DNA from: Turritopsis dohrnii
Lineage: Eukaryota; Cnidaria; Hydrozoa; Anthoathecata; Oceaniidae
Direction: 5' to 3'
Assembly (NCBI GenBank): GCA_027922465.2
Contig: BQMF02000675.1
Span: forward strand, 62,001 to 126,000
DNA length: 64,000 bases
Under the pieces are notes generated by a model. The model searched no databases and was not told the DNA's origin. It saw only the letters and a list, made by a program, of their open reading frames with translations. Shown in pieces: positions 34,805-46,224 of this stretch. The position numbers and the translations under genes were made by a program. Every line of letters begins with the position of its first letter. Position 1 is the first letter of the stretch.

Positions 34805-36757
34805 TTATATCTTAATTACCAACGCACGGCTTTTGTGTTTGTCCTTTGTGTTGAGATCGGGCTTGTAAGCTTTAATCATTAATACCTCAAGTGTCATTAG
34901 GTGATAAACAGATTTCATGCTTGAACATAGAATCTCCATGTCAACCATTGAGAGCTCGCGATCGTAACATTTCCCCCAGTGGGCTTTTACTGGACCCTTG
35001 TCTCGATGCTCCTTCATCCTGGAGACCAAATGTCGGCTCGTTTGGCCGACATAGCACAAACTACATCATGAACAGCCTATTTTATAAACGACACCACTTT
35101 TGTAAGGATCTTCGATTTCAGGTTTCAATGATGGTAAACAGGTTTCCAGTTTCCTGAGAGTGAACACAATTCTGCAAGGGGCGCTGATCTTTCGTAGCGA
35201 ATGCTCAGACTGATCCGATAACTTCCCGCGATATTGAATGAACAATAACTTTACTTCCGGTACCTCAGTTTCTTCGATCTTGTTGTTATTCTCACCTTCA
35301 TTTTGCATCCTTCTGCAACTTTCCAAAATCTTTCCTAACGTATCATGAATGATGGGGTCGAAGATAGGCGATGGGTATTGATTGTTTGTTAAAACAATCT
35401 TTGCTCTCTGCAAACTCTCATGAAAGTTTGGCCATGTACTGCATGAGTGCCAGATTCTGTGAACCAATCCTGCAACTACTGACCGCTTGTATCTCCGTGG
35501 TGCCAAGGCGTGGTAATTCATAGTAAGACCAGTATCGGTTGGTTTGGTGTACCAAGTCAATTCAAGTATCCCGTTAATACGTTTAATTTTCATGTCTAAA
35601 AATGGAATTGACGCACTGGTTTCCCTTTCAATGGTAAACTTGAGTGACAAATGGAGACTATTGATTTCGGTAAGCTTTTGGTCGACCTTATTGTTATCAA
35701 TATCCCTCAGCACATCATCCATATATCTGGCATATAGATTAGCATCTCCTTTGATGACCGGATCGTACTTACTCAACCACCCATTTGCTAGCTGTGGTGC
35801 TGGCGGACTACCCATTGCCAAACCGTCGACTTGACGATAGAAGCCGTCACACGTTAACATCAATACATTGCAACTGCACAGAGAAACTAGTTGTTTGAAA
35901 GTATCACGATCAACAGGTGGACATTCGTATTTTCCAGAGTACAGCAAGTTGGTGCAATCGTTTATAGCTTCCTGAAGTGGTACATTTGTGTAAAATGATT
36001 TGACATCAAAGCTCACAAGTTCTACACCCTCATTCAAATTTAATGTTGGTAAATTCTCGGAGATGGATTTAGTAGATGCGTTAATATTGCATTCCTCAAC
36101 GACTGACAACCAAATGGATACTTGGCGTGCAATTTTGTAGTAAGCAGATCCTGGCATGGAAAGCACGGGTCGAAGTGGTACATATGATTTGTGGATTTTG
36201 GCAAGACCGTAAAGGCGTGGTGGCTGACTGCCAATAGGTTTCAGTTTATCGAAAAGCTGTTGTGTAATTTTGCCATTCTCTAACAGCTTTGCTAACATAT
36301 CGACAACTCGCTCTTCTTCCTTCAGTATAGGATGTTTGGCGTTTTTTCGATCAGGAACCCACTTTTCAAATTGCGGTAAGTTGATAATCTCTCTCATCTT
36401 GGCATTGTACGTCTCTATACCCATTATGCAAATACCTATCCCTTTATCGAATGAAATAGCTAACATTTTATGTTCGTTTAAGTAACGTTTGGTCAACTGA
36501 ATATTTCGTGATGATTTCTGCTTGGTACACTTTTTGATATATCCGATCGTTTTTATATTGATGTCGGTAATGGTTTCTTCACTAATTTCGGTACGTCTGC
36601 AGAATCGAATGAATTCATCTAGCTCTGCCAAAACATCATTCTTGTTGAAAGAATCAAGTGTTGGATTTCTTGGACCGAGTGCGAGTGTATCTAAAACGTG
36701 TTTTGGTGGCATTTTTGAAAGGTTGTAACACATAATCGTATTGTTCACGTTAAACAA
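34805..36757 (-). pseudogene. Penelope-like reverse transcriptase with GIY-YIG endonuclease, one in-frame stop
   Basis: The first 563 codons (36757-35066) encode a reverse transcriptase: PPRLYGLAKIHK, RPVLSMPGS, motif A VSFDVKSFYTNVP near residue 250, motif B DGLAMGSPPAPQLAN, and motif C YMDD at residues 345-348. A TGA follows GVVYKIGCS, and the same frame then continues CSLCYVGQTSRHLVSRMKEH to 34805. This is a GIY-YIG nuclease: VVY and YVG are its hallmark pair. The stop falls between those two halves, so the nuclease would be lost unless the stop is read through. The N-terminus is short for Penelope proteins and starts where the inverted copy begins. Penelope enzymes prime reverse transcription at cut chromosomal DNA. 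Confidence 0.88.
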
Positions 36758-37011
36758 TGGTTTTTCTTGGCCAAACGAGCCGACATTTGGTCACCAGGAT
36801 GAAGGAGCATCGAGACAAGGGTCCAGTAAAAGCCCACCGAAGGAAATGTTACGATCGCGAGCTCTCAATGGTTGACATGGAGATTCTATGTTCAAGCACG
36901 AAATCTGTTTATCACCTAATGACACTTGAGGCATTAATGATTAAAGCTTACAAGCCCGATCTCAACAAAAAGGACGAACACAAAAGCCGTGCGTTGGTAA
37001 TTAAGATATAA
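36757..37011 (+). pseudogene. Inverted partial copy of the GIY-YIG domain
   Basis: The frame starts at a near-cognate position and reads FLGQTSRHLVTRMKEHRDKG to a stop at 37009. It is about 90% identical to the minus-strand GIY-YIG region at 34805-35059. It forms the inverted terminal copy of the Penelope-like element and begins after the catalytic first half of the domain, so it is not functional alone. Differences between the arms (for example Trp versus Arg after KAH) indicate independent drift. Confidence 0.85.
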
Positions 37012-37206
37012 GTTTGATTTCTGATTTCTTATTTTAACAAGTGTAGATATGTATATAAGTGTGATGAATTTTATAGATGTTTTTTTTTTTTTAACTTTTA
37101 TCATGTTTTTAAATGACCTGATGATGGATTAAGTAATCCGAAATATATTGTCAATAATTAATGATTACTCGTTGTTGGTATACTACTACTTCAATAACTT
37201 ATGATG

Positions 37207-37375
37207 TTTTTAAAAGGATGGCCTATGAGAGAAATGAGAAAATGGTCTTAGCGTACATATTTAACAACGAAAACATTCGGCCCAAAAAACATTCGGCCCA
37301 AAAAACTTTCGGGCAGACTTTGTTTTAGTTCATCCGATAGTGTTTCCGTCCGAAAAGTTTGAAATTGAAACACTT

Positions 37376-37406
<31 letters not shown>

Positions 37407-37869
37407 CCTAATATTTATACACGATAAAAACACTTCAGAATAATTACAAATTCTGTTATCAATGTGTGTCGTGTGTAAAAAAAAGAAACGAAAAAAAGAA
37501 AAAAATGTTATGAGAATAAAATATTAAATTTGTATTTACATATGTATAATGGGTTAAGTAGATAAAAATAAGTAGAGGATGCTGAGTAGATTAAGTAGCT
37601 GAGGGCAGAAGAAAAATTGGGTTGAGAGGATCAAGAATAGTCATGAAAAATAGTATCGAACTATGTATAGTAAGACAGAAGGACTGATAGAGTTGTAAGA
37701 CTCAGTAGGCATCTGTTGATATGGATGAACGCAAAATACATAACTGAAAATTAAAAGTTAAGTACTTATAGATTCATGCAATATAATTTCAAATTTTTCT
37801 TAAAATGTCTTAAACTGTCATGAAACATGTTTTTGTTTGATTTGGCGCGTTGTAAGCGGTATACTTTAA
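37207..37869. repeat. Gene-free spacer with (TTTA)n microsatellite
   Basis: A (TTTA)n run at about 37374-37406 resembles the tail of the SINE at 51618, but the following ~330 bp do not clearly match that SINE. ACATTCGGCCCAAAAAAC is duplicated in tandem at 37273-37305. No gene is seen. Confidence 0.5.
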
Positions 37870-39903
37870 GGTGAATTCATACCAAGCTGTCACTTTTTTT
37901 AAAAAAAATGTATCAAACTGATTATTTTTGACTCATATTGATGTTATGGATGGGATTAGATGAAAAACAGTAAAAAAATCAAAAATTCATAATGGCAGCC
38001 CAAGCCGCGACAAGTAAATTCCCTAAAATATATATGATGCGGGTCGGTTAATAATTTCATAATGGTTCATTCAATACACTTGAAATTTGACACAGTACTC
38101 CTTAACAGGTATCTCTGTGAACTGAAACTAAAAAAATTTGATGTATTTGGTTATTTCAATAGAGTCGTTGATGCGAAGCTGATAAAATTATTTGGACTGA
38201 TTTCAGGAAACGCGATTGACCGAAAACTTGAAAAATTTTTTAAAAATGTAAAAATTAGAGTTTTAGATCATAGAACACTTTATTGTGATATACTGTGTCA
38301 AATTTGAGAATAAACAGATCCACGGTTGGAAAATTATAAGCCGACCGGTTAATACACTGCTATAAAATATTGAAAAACCAACAAAAAAATTCATAAAAAA
38401 AATTCTTAATCAAATGCACCAGCTTTGTAAGTAAGTCCTTCAATCTCTATATTTTTGTCCTGTTCTTTACTTCACTTCTTTCTGCTCATTCTCCTTCTCT
38501 TCTGAGAGGTTTCCAAGACTTTGTAAGCTGCATTATGTTTTCGCTTTCGGTTTATTACAGAACAACCATGCATTGTGAAACAGCCGGGTTCTACGTTCAA
38601 AACTTTCAAAACATCCAGTGTTGCTTTTGAACCATAATTGAAATGACCAATAGCATCATACACACCTAATGACAGGGTAGACAATTCAACATGTATATGT
38701 TTTGGCAACTTCCATCAATGGAAACAGCAACATCGGTACTCCTCTCCTGGAGTTCACGGGCAGCATCACACATACTTTGTTCAGTGACAGTTTTAACAGC
38801 ACATTTCAACATGTCACTAATTTTTGAATATGCAGACTTGTTCATAGGAACTGGCATATTTAGAAACACACATAATTTCTCCAATTGACTATGCCCTGCA
38901 CCAATTGCTCGCATACCATAAACGGATCGAACATTTATTTCCATGTGCTTATTCCCACCGCGATTTTTTTTACCATTTGCTGACCCTTCAATTTCTTTAG
39001 ACGTAAAGAACTGGTACACATAGCTACAACAACATTTTAGTGACAACAATCTGGCTAGACCCTTTTTCTTTTCTTTGACATCAGTTGATGTTAAAGTGTT
39101 TGTCGAAAAACAATCTGGACAAGCCATATGGCTGCATACAGTATTAAGGATTGACATATCGATAATGCGGAAACCAGAAAGTTCATCAGTATCGACATTA
39201 CCATTATTCTCATCATCATTACTATTAGTATTTGGAATGTCAACTATCTTGCATTCAGAAGCACTAACATTATGTGCAGTAGGATTGTTTAATATCTCAG
39301 TTTGTTCAGGCAGAGGATCATTTTCTGTGGTTGGTATCAGCTATGCTGGGGCTTGTTTTTCTTTCATTTTACCATGCCATTTTCTTTTCTTAGAATATTT
39401 TTTTTGCTGCTTTGTTTGGAACACCTCCCTGCATTTCCTTTTTCTCTTTCTCTTTGTGTTTTATCCATTTTTTTGACAACAAATATCTATAATAGCTGCA
39501 GAAATCTTCAGAAGTACTGATGAGACCTTCACTCAACTTAAGGAAAAATAATAGTCATTCTGCAGCTAAAATTCCGCACAAAACAAGCAAATTAGTGACA
39601 TGGTACATAAAGCCAACGGAAAATGCATGAAAAAGCCGATTGCCGCCCGCGAATCGCGTGTGGAAGGAAGGGGAAGTCAAGTGTTAGTACTGAAAAATTC
39701 TGTCAAAAATTTGAAAAAAAATTGGTACTGTACTCAATTAAACAGGTCATAACACAAAAAATATACCTTTTAAGGGAAAACTAATAGCATATTCGGATTC
39801 TACGATGTTAGTCTAGGAAAGTGGGCTTTTTATTACTTTCTTAAAATTTCATTTTTTTGGAAAATTTTCTCAAAATCACGTTTAAGGTTGGTGTGAATCC
39901 ACC
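37870..39903 (-). mobile_element. Kolobok-like DNA element with TTAA target duplication
   Basis: Both ends are bounded by TTAA (37866-37869 and 39904-39907). The terminal inverted repeat reads GGTGAATTCATACCAA on the left and GGTGGATTCACACCAA inward from the right. TTAA duplications are typical of Kolobok and piggyBac elements. The interior gene is of the Mutator-like transposase type, which favours Kolobok. The gene is internally deleted, so this copy is non-autonomous. Confidence 0.75.
38472..39468 (-). pseudogene. Mutator-like (Kolobok-type) transposase, internally deleted
   Basis: From an ATG at 39468 the frame has a Lys-rich start, a frameshift near a poly-A run and one TAG. It then reads GFRIIDMSILNTVCSHMACP with a Cys cluster, and next NVRSVYGMRAIGAGHSQLEK and MPVPMNKSAYSKISDMLK. 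It reaches DVAVSIDGS, the start of the catalytic core around the first acidic residue. It then jumps by deletion and frameshift (about 38695-38710) to the family's C-terminus: LPKHIHVELSTLSLGVYDAI, FNYGSKATLDVLKVLNVEPG and a basic tail. Most of the catalytic domain is missing. The match to the cnidarian Mutator-like transposase family is by eye but spans both halves in order. Confidence 0.75.
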
Positions 39904-41204
39904 TTAACTGTCATTTTGGGTTTTCATTCAATTATCTGCTAAACATAAGTTTCACTAGTATCCCGTGTAAAACATTTTTGATTTCTGTTTTTCTGAAAAT
40001 GACGTCTCAAAAAATGGTTAGGAAAAATTAAATCACAGAATAACGAACAGAAAGTGCATCAGTGTTGTAAGTACTGTAAACTCTCTCTTTAATTCCCTAA
40101 ACCCTAACCTTAAGAAAAAGAAACAGAAGGTGCAGGTACCATAACTTCGATCCATAAAATTAGAGAGATCGAATTTGGAAGTTCTAACTGTATTGCTGAA
40201 TTCTAAAAGATATACCGAAACATGTACAGGATCGTTAAGCGACAACCAACTGTTACCGATATATCGTCGATCAAACATATTACTGACGTAAAAGCTCTGT
40301 TTGTCACCCCTTCGTCAATGTAATGGACCATAAAAAATGTCAGTTATTTTCTTAGAGGTTCTAGAGATATTTTCCAAAACTTCGCATCTCATTAAAAAGG
40401 CGATGCAATGGTTCCCCTGATTTAATGATCCACTTAAACAGACGCCATCTAGATCAAACATTTTTCCAGGCATGCAATCAACACTGGAGCGCAGAACAAA
40501 AAAATCAAAACCCATCAAAAATAAAAGTACGCGCTGTGCATCCACGTTTTTCACTCTGTAAAATAAATTGTATCGATTGCATATGCAATGCAATGGTTCC
40601 CCGTGATTAAAAAAATCTAACGTCAATACAGAAAAAAACACTCAATTAAAAGTCTCTAGGTATTCCAGGTAAAGCATTTTTAGTTCAACACTGGAATTAT
40701 GAATAGAAAAACTTTTTAATCGGAAGATCTGAAACACATCAAAATATTCATAATAAATCTTTCACGATAGGATATATGCAGTAGTAAAAATAAATTGTGC
40801 GTACAGGTAAACAACAAAAAGATTAAAATCGCTGTAACTGTTCATGATATCCATACCCATACCCCAATGTAAAAACGCCAAATGCGAAAGTCTTAAAAGT
40901 GTCAAAATATGAATTGTAAACAATTGCGATTTTCTTTACGAACACAGAACATCATGATTAAAAACCATGATATTCATTTCTTCAATCGCGTAATATTTGA
41001 AAAACAAAACAAACAAAAAAGTTCTAAAATAATGACGCAGAAACCATACTATAAGAAAAGCAAAACATAAAAACAAAAAGTTCTAAAGCGTACTTACCCT
41101 AAAAACATTAATAAATCTTCGTGCAATACTTTAGTTGTCTATATTGTTTCTTGATCTCGGGAACAATCAAAACATTTGAAACGATCAAATGCACTGGAAA
41201 GGTT

Positions 41205-41345
41205 TCTGCTTATACTAATCGTGAATGTGTCTTGCGTGGTCTAACTGCCGCTATATGACCACGATAAAGAAGATTTTGACCGTAAATTTTGAAAAAAAAC
41301 CATCACTCTCTAAGTTAAATGTGTTACACACGATTGCGGATTATT
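41205..41345 (-). repeat. Dispersed ~140-bp repeat, copy B
   Basis: The reverse complement matches 4345-4490 across GTGTGTAACACATTTAACTT, GGTCAAAATCTTCTT and ACGCAAGACACATTC. The copies are about 37 kb apart and in opposite orientation. Confidence 0.7.
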
Positions 41346-41401
41346 ATAAGGAGATTGATCCATTATACATTTAAAATGGATTCGCAAGTGTATACGAATC
41401 T

Positions 41402-41602
41402 TTAACAAAGAATCACCAGAAAAAATTTGCTAAAAACTAAAGAAGTGTGCCGAATTTGTTTCCGCAAATCTGTGGTTGCCTTGTACTTGGCCGGAACTAC
41501 CAAGCCAATTTCTATTTTTCTTTTTATTGCCCCTGCAGCGAGTTTCACGAGATAGGCGAATGTCAGTTTCCGATTTTGTTCATCATCATCATCATCCTCC
41601 AA
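41402..41602 (-). pseudogene. Fragment of a HIRAN-like domain protein
   Basis: The frame contains KRKIEIGLVVPAKYKATTD, matching KRQREVGLVVPAKLVFTSK in the ORF at 8770-9141. It is preceded by an acidic run (EDDDDDE) rather than by the first half of the domain. It is therefore a truncated relative, perhaps the remains of another copy of the same element. No terminal repeats were recognised around it. Confidence 0.5.
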
Positions 41603-42479
41603 CTTTCGTGTTGACGTTACACGGTGGAATACAATTATTAGCTGACTTTGCGTTTTTCCCGTTTCAAAGCATGGTACTGTAAGTGGGAGGGGAGACAGAA
41701 TGTTTTTTGTATCTCTTTCCTAATTTATTATTATGATATATTATGTTATTTAAAAAGTTCGTATGCTAAAATTAATTAAACATTTTTTATATTACTTTTG
41801 CGTTTTTTTAGTGAAGTGAACAACAAGGATTTTGAAGCACAGCTTGAAATCTGAAATTTTGCCAAGCATACATTTTATGTTTGTATATGTTGTCTTAGCT
41901 CAAAATCTTTGGTTCAATAAATTTTATTCACTGATTTTTGGTGGATCTTGCCATTTTAATTGGATTTCTGTGTATGCAAAAAAGCCATATTACAAATCCT
42001 TGTTTTCTTCTTCTTTAACTGTCCTCCACTCATGATCAATAAAACCTTTTTATATCTTTTTCTTGCTATTTTATGTAAACGTTGGCTATTTTTTGTTTTG
42101 AACTAAAGTTTGAAACGCAGATTTCTAATGGAATTTTCGCTTTAATATTTTTTTTGAAACAGTGTTGTTTTTCTTTTGGCTCTTACATAATTTCTTTAAC
42201 AAATTTTACTTTGATTATAAAATACGTATCCATGTTTCAGTTCACACATTTCTTTTGTTTGTAGCAAATACTTTCTGATATTACTTGTTAAGCCTTATTT
42301 ACACTTTTTGAAGGGTTAGCATCAGTGTGACATAGGCCTAAGAGATAAAAAGTAGCAAAGTTTTGTTTGTTTTTGTTTCCGTTGTATAGGCTTGCAATGT
42401 ATAGCTTGCTGTGTGTATAAATTGGAATGCTTGAGCGCGGGGGCATTTTTAGCTAAAGCTACATGCTAGTTTAGAATTA

Positions 42480-43144
42480 ATTCTGAAAACATTTTTAGAT
42501 ATTCGTTATCAACGTTCTTTCGACGTGGTATTCCATCGTCGCATGACGGTTGTTTAATGGTCGAAATGGAAACAAAACAACGTCGGATTTTGACGTCAAA
42601 ACGACGAGTAAAAAAAATGACGTTGTGCGGACGTTGTGCAACGGTCAAAAGACCGAAAACAACGTTGCATTGACGTTGTAGCATGGTCAAATTGACAACG
42701 AAAGGCAGTGACAACAAATGAAAAGTCACTAGCGGGAATTGAACCCTGACCTCCGGCATGAATTCGGAGAGTGATAACCACTACACTACGGCGCCTTGAC
42801 ATGTCCTAATGCATTTGACTAATATCAAAATCACCAACTTAATTTCGAGTAGGTTAAGATGGAAAAGAACGAAATGACGAAATGAAAGAACAAATGCAAT
42901 GTAATTTTGACTTGCTTTTTAAACTTTGTTTGCAGTGTACAGTTCACGAACCATCGTTTTTCGTTTCTTTCTTAATCTTTCTTAATCTTGAACTTCAGAA
43001 TTGGGTGTAAGTAAACAAATGATTTTAAATGTTTTTTTTCAACCAACCCCGACGTTTTCTTGATGTCGGTTAATGGTCGTTTTTGGTTGCGATGTTAGAA
43101 CGACCATAAAACAACGTTGTATTGACGTTGTGTGTTAACTGGGA
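42480..43144 (-). mobile_element. CCCAGT-ended element with internal tRNA-like segment, copy B
   Basis: Read on the minus strand it starts CCCAGTTAACACACAACGTC at 43144. It carries a tRNA-like segment at about 42725-42797 (GGCGCCGTAGTGTAGTGG, later GGGTTCAATTCCCGC) and runs through CGTC-rich repeats to about 42480. The tRNA-like part keeps A and B boxes better than copy A at 12258-12330. Combining inverted CCCAGT ends with a Pol III-type segment is unusual. Either a SINE inserted in a MITE ancestor that then spread, or the tRNA part belongs to the element. Confidence 0.65.
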
Positions 43145-43290
43145 TATACCCCAAGTGAAAATAATTTGATGAGCGTCGCCCTCGATTAAGCGCCACCCTC
43201 GAATAAGCGCCTCCTCTAAAGATCAAAAAAATTAAATAAGCGCCGGGGCGCTTAATCGAGTATTTACAGTAATTATACGTATCCAAAACT
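43145..43290. repeat. End fragment of a GCGCC-rich element
   Basis: The segment CCCTCGATTAAGCGCCACCC, CTCGAATAAGCGCC and GGGGCGCTTAATCGAG, ending near TTTACAGTA, parallels the right end of the element at 8561-9503, with AAGCGCC in place of AAACGCCC. Only one end is present, immediately beside the CCCAGT-ended element. Confidence 0.6.
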
Positions 43291-43334
43291 AAAGATTAAA
43301 TAGAACATCTATACTAGAAACCTATAATCATCTT

Positions 43335-43640
43335 GAAATAATAATTTTACTGTACTGTGATGATTCTTTTCTAACTAAAAAGTTAGAAATTAAGAAGTAT
43401 TCAATGCTTTGTAAACAAAAGGGTAAGTGTTTGTTTTTGGGGAAAATGTCTGAATGTCTAAATGTTTGAACCTTTCTCGATAAAAAAAGATTTTAGTTTG
43501 TTTTATGAGTGGGCTGCAATACGTTTTAGGCTCTGGATTCGTACGGCTCAGCTCAGTTTCCTCCTCATTAAAGTGTTTGTCTACTCTGTACTACTTCTCT
43601 TATGTATAGTTGCCGAATAAATCTAATAACTTGAAATTAA
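43335..43640 (+). repeat. Third copy of the dispersed repeat seen at 20.4 and 21.1 kb
   Basis: Shared text with 20985-21300 includes GATTCTTTTCTAACTAAAAA, GCTCTGGATTCGTAC, CTCAGTTTCCTCCT and GTCTACTCTG. It directly precedes the degraded exon-1 duplicate of the cysteine-rich gene. No ORF. Confidence 0.65.
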
Positions 43641-43659
43641 CATTACTCTTTGACTTTTT

Positions 43660-43745
43660 ATAAGCTACACCACCAATGATCACAATGGTGATAATAACCA
43701 GATTGAAAGATATGTTTTTCGTTATTGTGGAAGGAAATGAAAACT
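43660..43745 (-). pseudogene. Duplicate of exon 1 of the cysteine-rich protein gene, start codon lost
   Basis: The minus strand reads KNISFNLVIIT, then IGGVAYKKSK and a GTAAT donor, parallel to the signal-peptide exon at 30156-30081. The ATG has become ACG. Upstream similarity continues to about 43830 (promoter region). No matching second exon lies downstream toward 43340; that space is occupied by a dispersed repeat. This is either a partial duplication or the remnant of a paralogous gene broken by insertion. Confidence 0.7.
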
Positions 43746-43830
43746 TTTCTTCTTTTATAATATAAGTTTGTCAATTTCTAGAATCGTTGTGCGACTTTAT
43801 AGGAAAATATTTCCAGACACAACAAACTTT

Positions 43831-46224
43831 GAATATTTTGACAACGACAAAACTGTGGTCATCACTTCGTTATTTGTGCAAACATATAGGATGAAAATAA
43901 GGGACTAATATTAACTCACTTCGTAAAAAGGACTTTACGTTAATAGTTATAAATAAACTTACGACAATTTTTTAAAAAAGATTGACATCAGTTTGTTTAA
44001 ATATTGTGTATTCACGATATACAAATTTGATACTCAAAGGTCGTTTTTAACATGAATACGTATCAGCACAAAATCATTCATGTGATTCATGACTATACAT
44101 TGACAAAACTTCATTCTGGAAGTAAAAACACTTTTGCCCCTACCTACCCAAACCTGTCTTTGAAAAGAGTGTCCAAAGTGCTAAAAAATATCTTTCATAT
44201 TGTTTTTCAATTGGGGCTCACTAGGGCCTCATATTTGCACAAAAGACCAAAGTCTACAATCATGGTTATATACGGGAGGCATTATTTCCTAATAAAGTAT
44301 TTTGAGTTAAACTTCGAGATTTCTAAGTTTTTAAAGAAGAACAATTGCAATATTTTATCGAGAATGTGTAATATGAAACTCTGCTTAAGGTGAAGAAGAC
44401 TTTGGGTGAATCAATACATCGGGCTACGTGCCCCCAGAAATCTTCCATACTTATAGGAATGACCTAGTATAACCTCGAAGCCCTTTATAATCTTGATATT
44501 TGTCAGCAACAACAACAACAAAACCGTTAATAAACATCTTTATTTCGAAAAACCAAATTTTGAGTAATACTCTGAATTGAAGAATAACACTGTGATTAGA
44601 ACCATAATATTCAAAGTAAATATTCATTGACATCATGACAGAAAACTTTTACATTTTCCATATACAAAGAGACATTGTTAGAATAAAAACGCTATTATAA
44701 ATAATCATACGTCTGTATGTCTTTATTGATATTGTTTTACGATACACAGTTTGGACATGGTGGACAAATACTGATACCTTTTTGCGTTCTTTATTCATAC
44801 CATCATGGTGACTGGGACAGCTTTCGAGTATTCTAGCAATATTATACAAAGTAGGTCATTTGTTACAATACAGGCTGTTCAATTCTCTCGCTAAATGCTC
44901 AGTATGGGTTGAAGACTCAATGTATTGTAGTGAGTATCAAGACGGCTTCAAAGACTTAATTCCGGCAAAATTTCAGCCATTCCAGATTCGAGGTTTTGTC
45001 TTTAGTTGAAGAGGTGCTTTGTTACAACTCCTTAAAGCATCATTTAAACGTTAATTTAGGCCGTAATTTGTTTCAAAGAAAATGCGATCAAGAAATATCA
45101 CCAACTAATGCCTATGAAGAACATGAATCATGAACAAAGAGGCCCTACGGCGTGAAAGTCATCGAAGGTTTAAAAAGTTTAAAAATGTTGGACTAAGAAA
45201 CAAAATCGAAAAGAAATTTTTGGTCTAGAAGGTCAACATAGTGATTTAGGGGTGATAACTAAATTGCCAGTGGTTAAGTGAAAAAGACATTCTAGTTAAA
45301 AATGAATACCACCCTATCAAAATTGAGTGCATATACCAATCAACAAAACTAAATTCAAGAAAAACTTTATCATGGAAATTAAAGTTAAAGAACAGTACCT
45401 TAAATACTTATTGATATCTCATTTATTATATGTCCACACATATCTATAAAAAATCTTTCCATTCAAAGGAAATAATGATTGCTTTATGATTGAATTTAAT
45501 TTAATTCAAATCTGATGTTGAATAAATGAAAGTTTGCATAAGATTTCATGCAGGCTGCAACTTTCATGATATTAAAGAGTTCAAAAACAAACTTTTCCCT
45601 CGCATGAAGTAGATGAATATTGCATTTAAGATAATTGCCGAGAAGAAATACCAGGGTTAAAAAAATACATGTTTGCATATCTGGCATTGTATCATTCATA
45701 CATTTTTGTCTTTCTTCAGACTGAAAATAAAAAACCAATCAAGTGTTGATTGACACATCTTCATAGGTATTTAAATGCTTCCTATATTCCTATGTTCCTA
45801 TATTTTGTGTCATATGGCGATTGCCTAGAGGTTGAAATGCTTTTCATCTTCATCACAATCGTAATTTGCAAGGGAATTTTTAAATAGAAAAATTACGCAG
45901 GAAGCTTCCTATTAATTAACAGAAGAACGGCCATTCGTTAATTGAGTTTTACGACACTGTGGAAAGGTACACAATCGTCCTGTACGATGGCCCGAGGTGT
46001 CAGGTGACAGTAGTCGAGTTTTTTTAAGACAATTCTCGAGTTTTTTTCGGACAGTTATAAAAAGAATTACATGCATGATTATATTCATGATATCCATGAC
46101 GTAATCTTTTTCGACCCCATGAATTGCGATATCCGAATTCCGCCATTACTGGTGGCAAAAGAAATGTAAACAAAACCGAAAGTGAAGCGAACTCACAGCA
46201 TTCCTGCAACAATAGCCTCAAAAA
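43831..46224. other. No gene recognised
   Basis: 2.4 kb of AT-rich DNA. A 113-codon plus-strand frame (44052-44393) and several shorter ones have no recognisable similarity and no splice context. The last ~200 bp precede the SWIM-finger frame and may hold its 5' leader. Confidence 0.45.

Larger units (their letters stand above)
34588..37194 (-). mobile_element. Penelope-like element with inverted terminal copy and 12-bp target duplication
   Basis: TAACTTATGATG occurs at 34576-34587 and at 37195-37206, a 12-bp target duplication. The element reads right to left. At its 5' side (36757-37194) lies an inverted copy of its own 3' part, including the GIY-YIG region. The full reverse transcriptase frame follows, and the 3' part lies at 34624-35065. 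A 36-bp extension (34588-34623) is present at one end only. Inverted pseudo-LTRs and a short one-sided extension of this kind are known for Penelope elements. Confidence 0.9.
39908..42479. other. Gene-poor region with repeats and a HIRAN-like fragment
   Basis: TGCAATGGTTCCCC occurs twice (40404 and 40590), with other shared words, indicating an old ~190-bp duplication. 41205-41345 is copy B of the dispersed repeat at 4345, inverted. 41402-41602 carries a HIRAN-like fragment. 41700-42470 is AT-rich and has no recognisable gene. Confidence 0.5.

Noticed and set aside
37870..39903. piggyBac assignment from the TTAA sites
   Set aside because: The enclosed gene is of the Mutator-like type, not piggyBac, so a Kolobok-like assignment fits better.
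44052..44393. 113-codon plus-strand frame
   Set aside because: No recognisable similarity, no promoter or splice context; its length is compatible with chance in this region.
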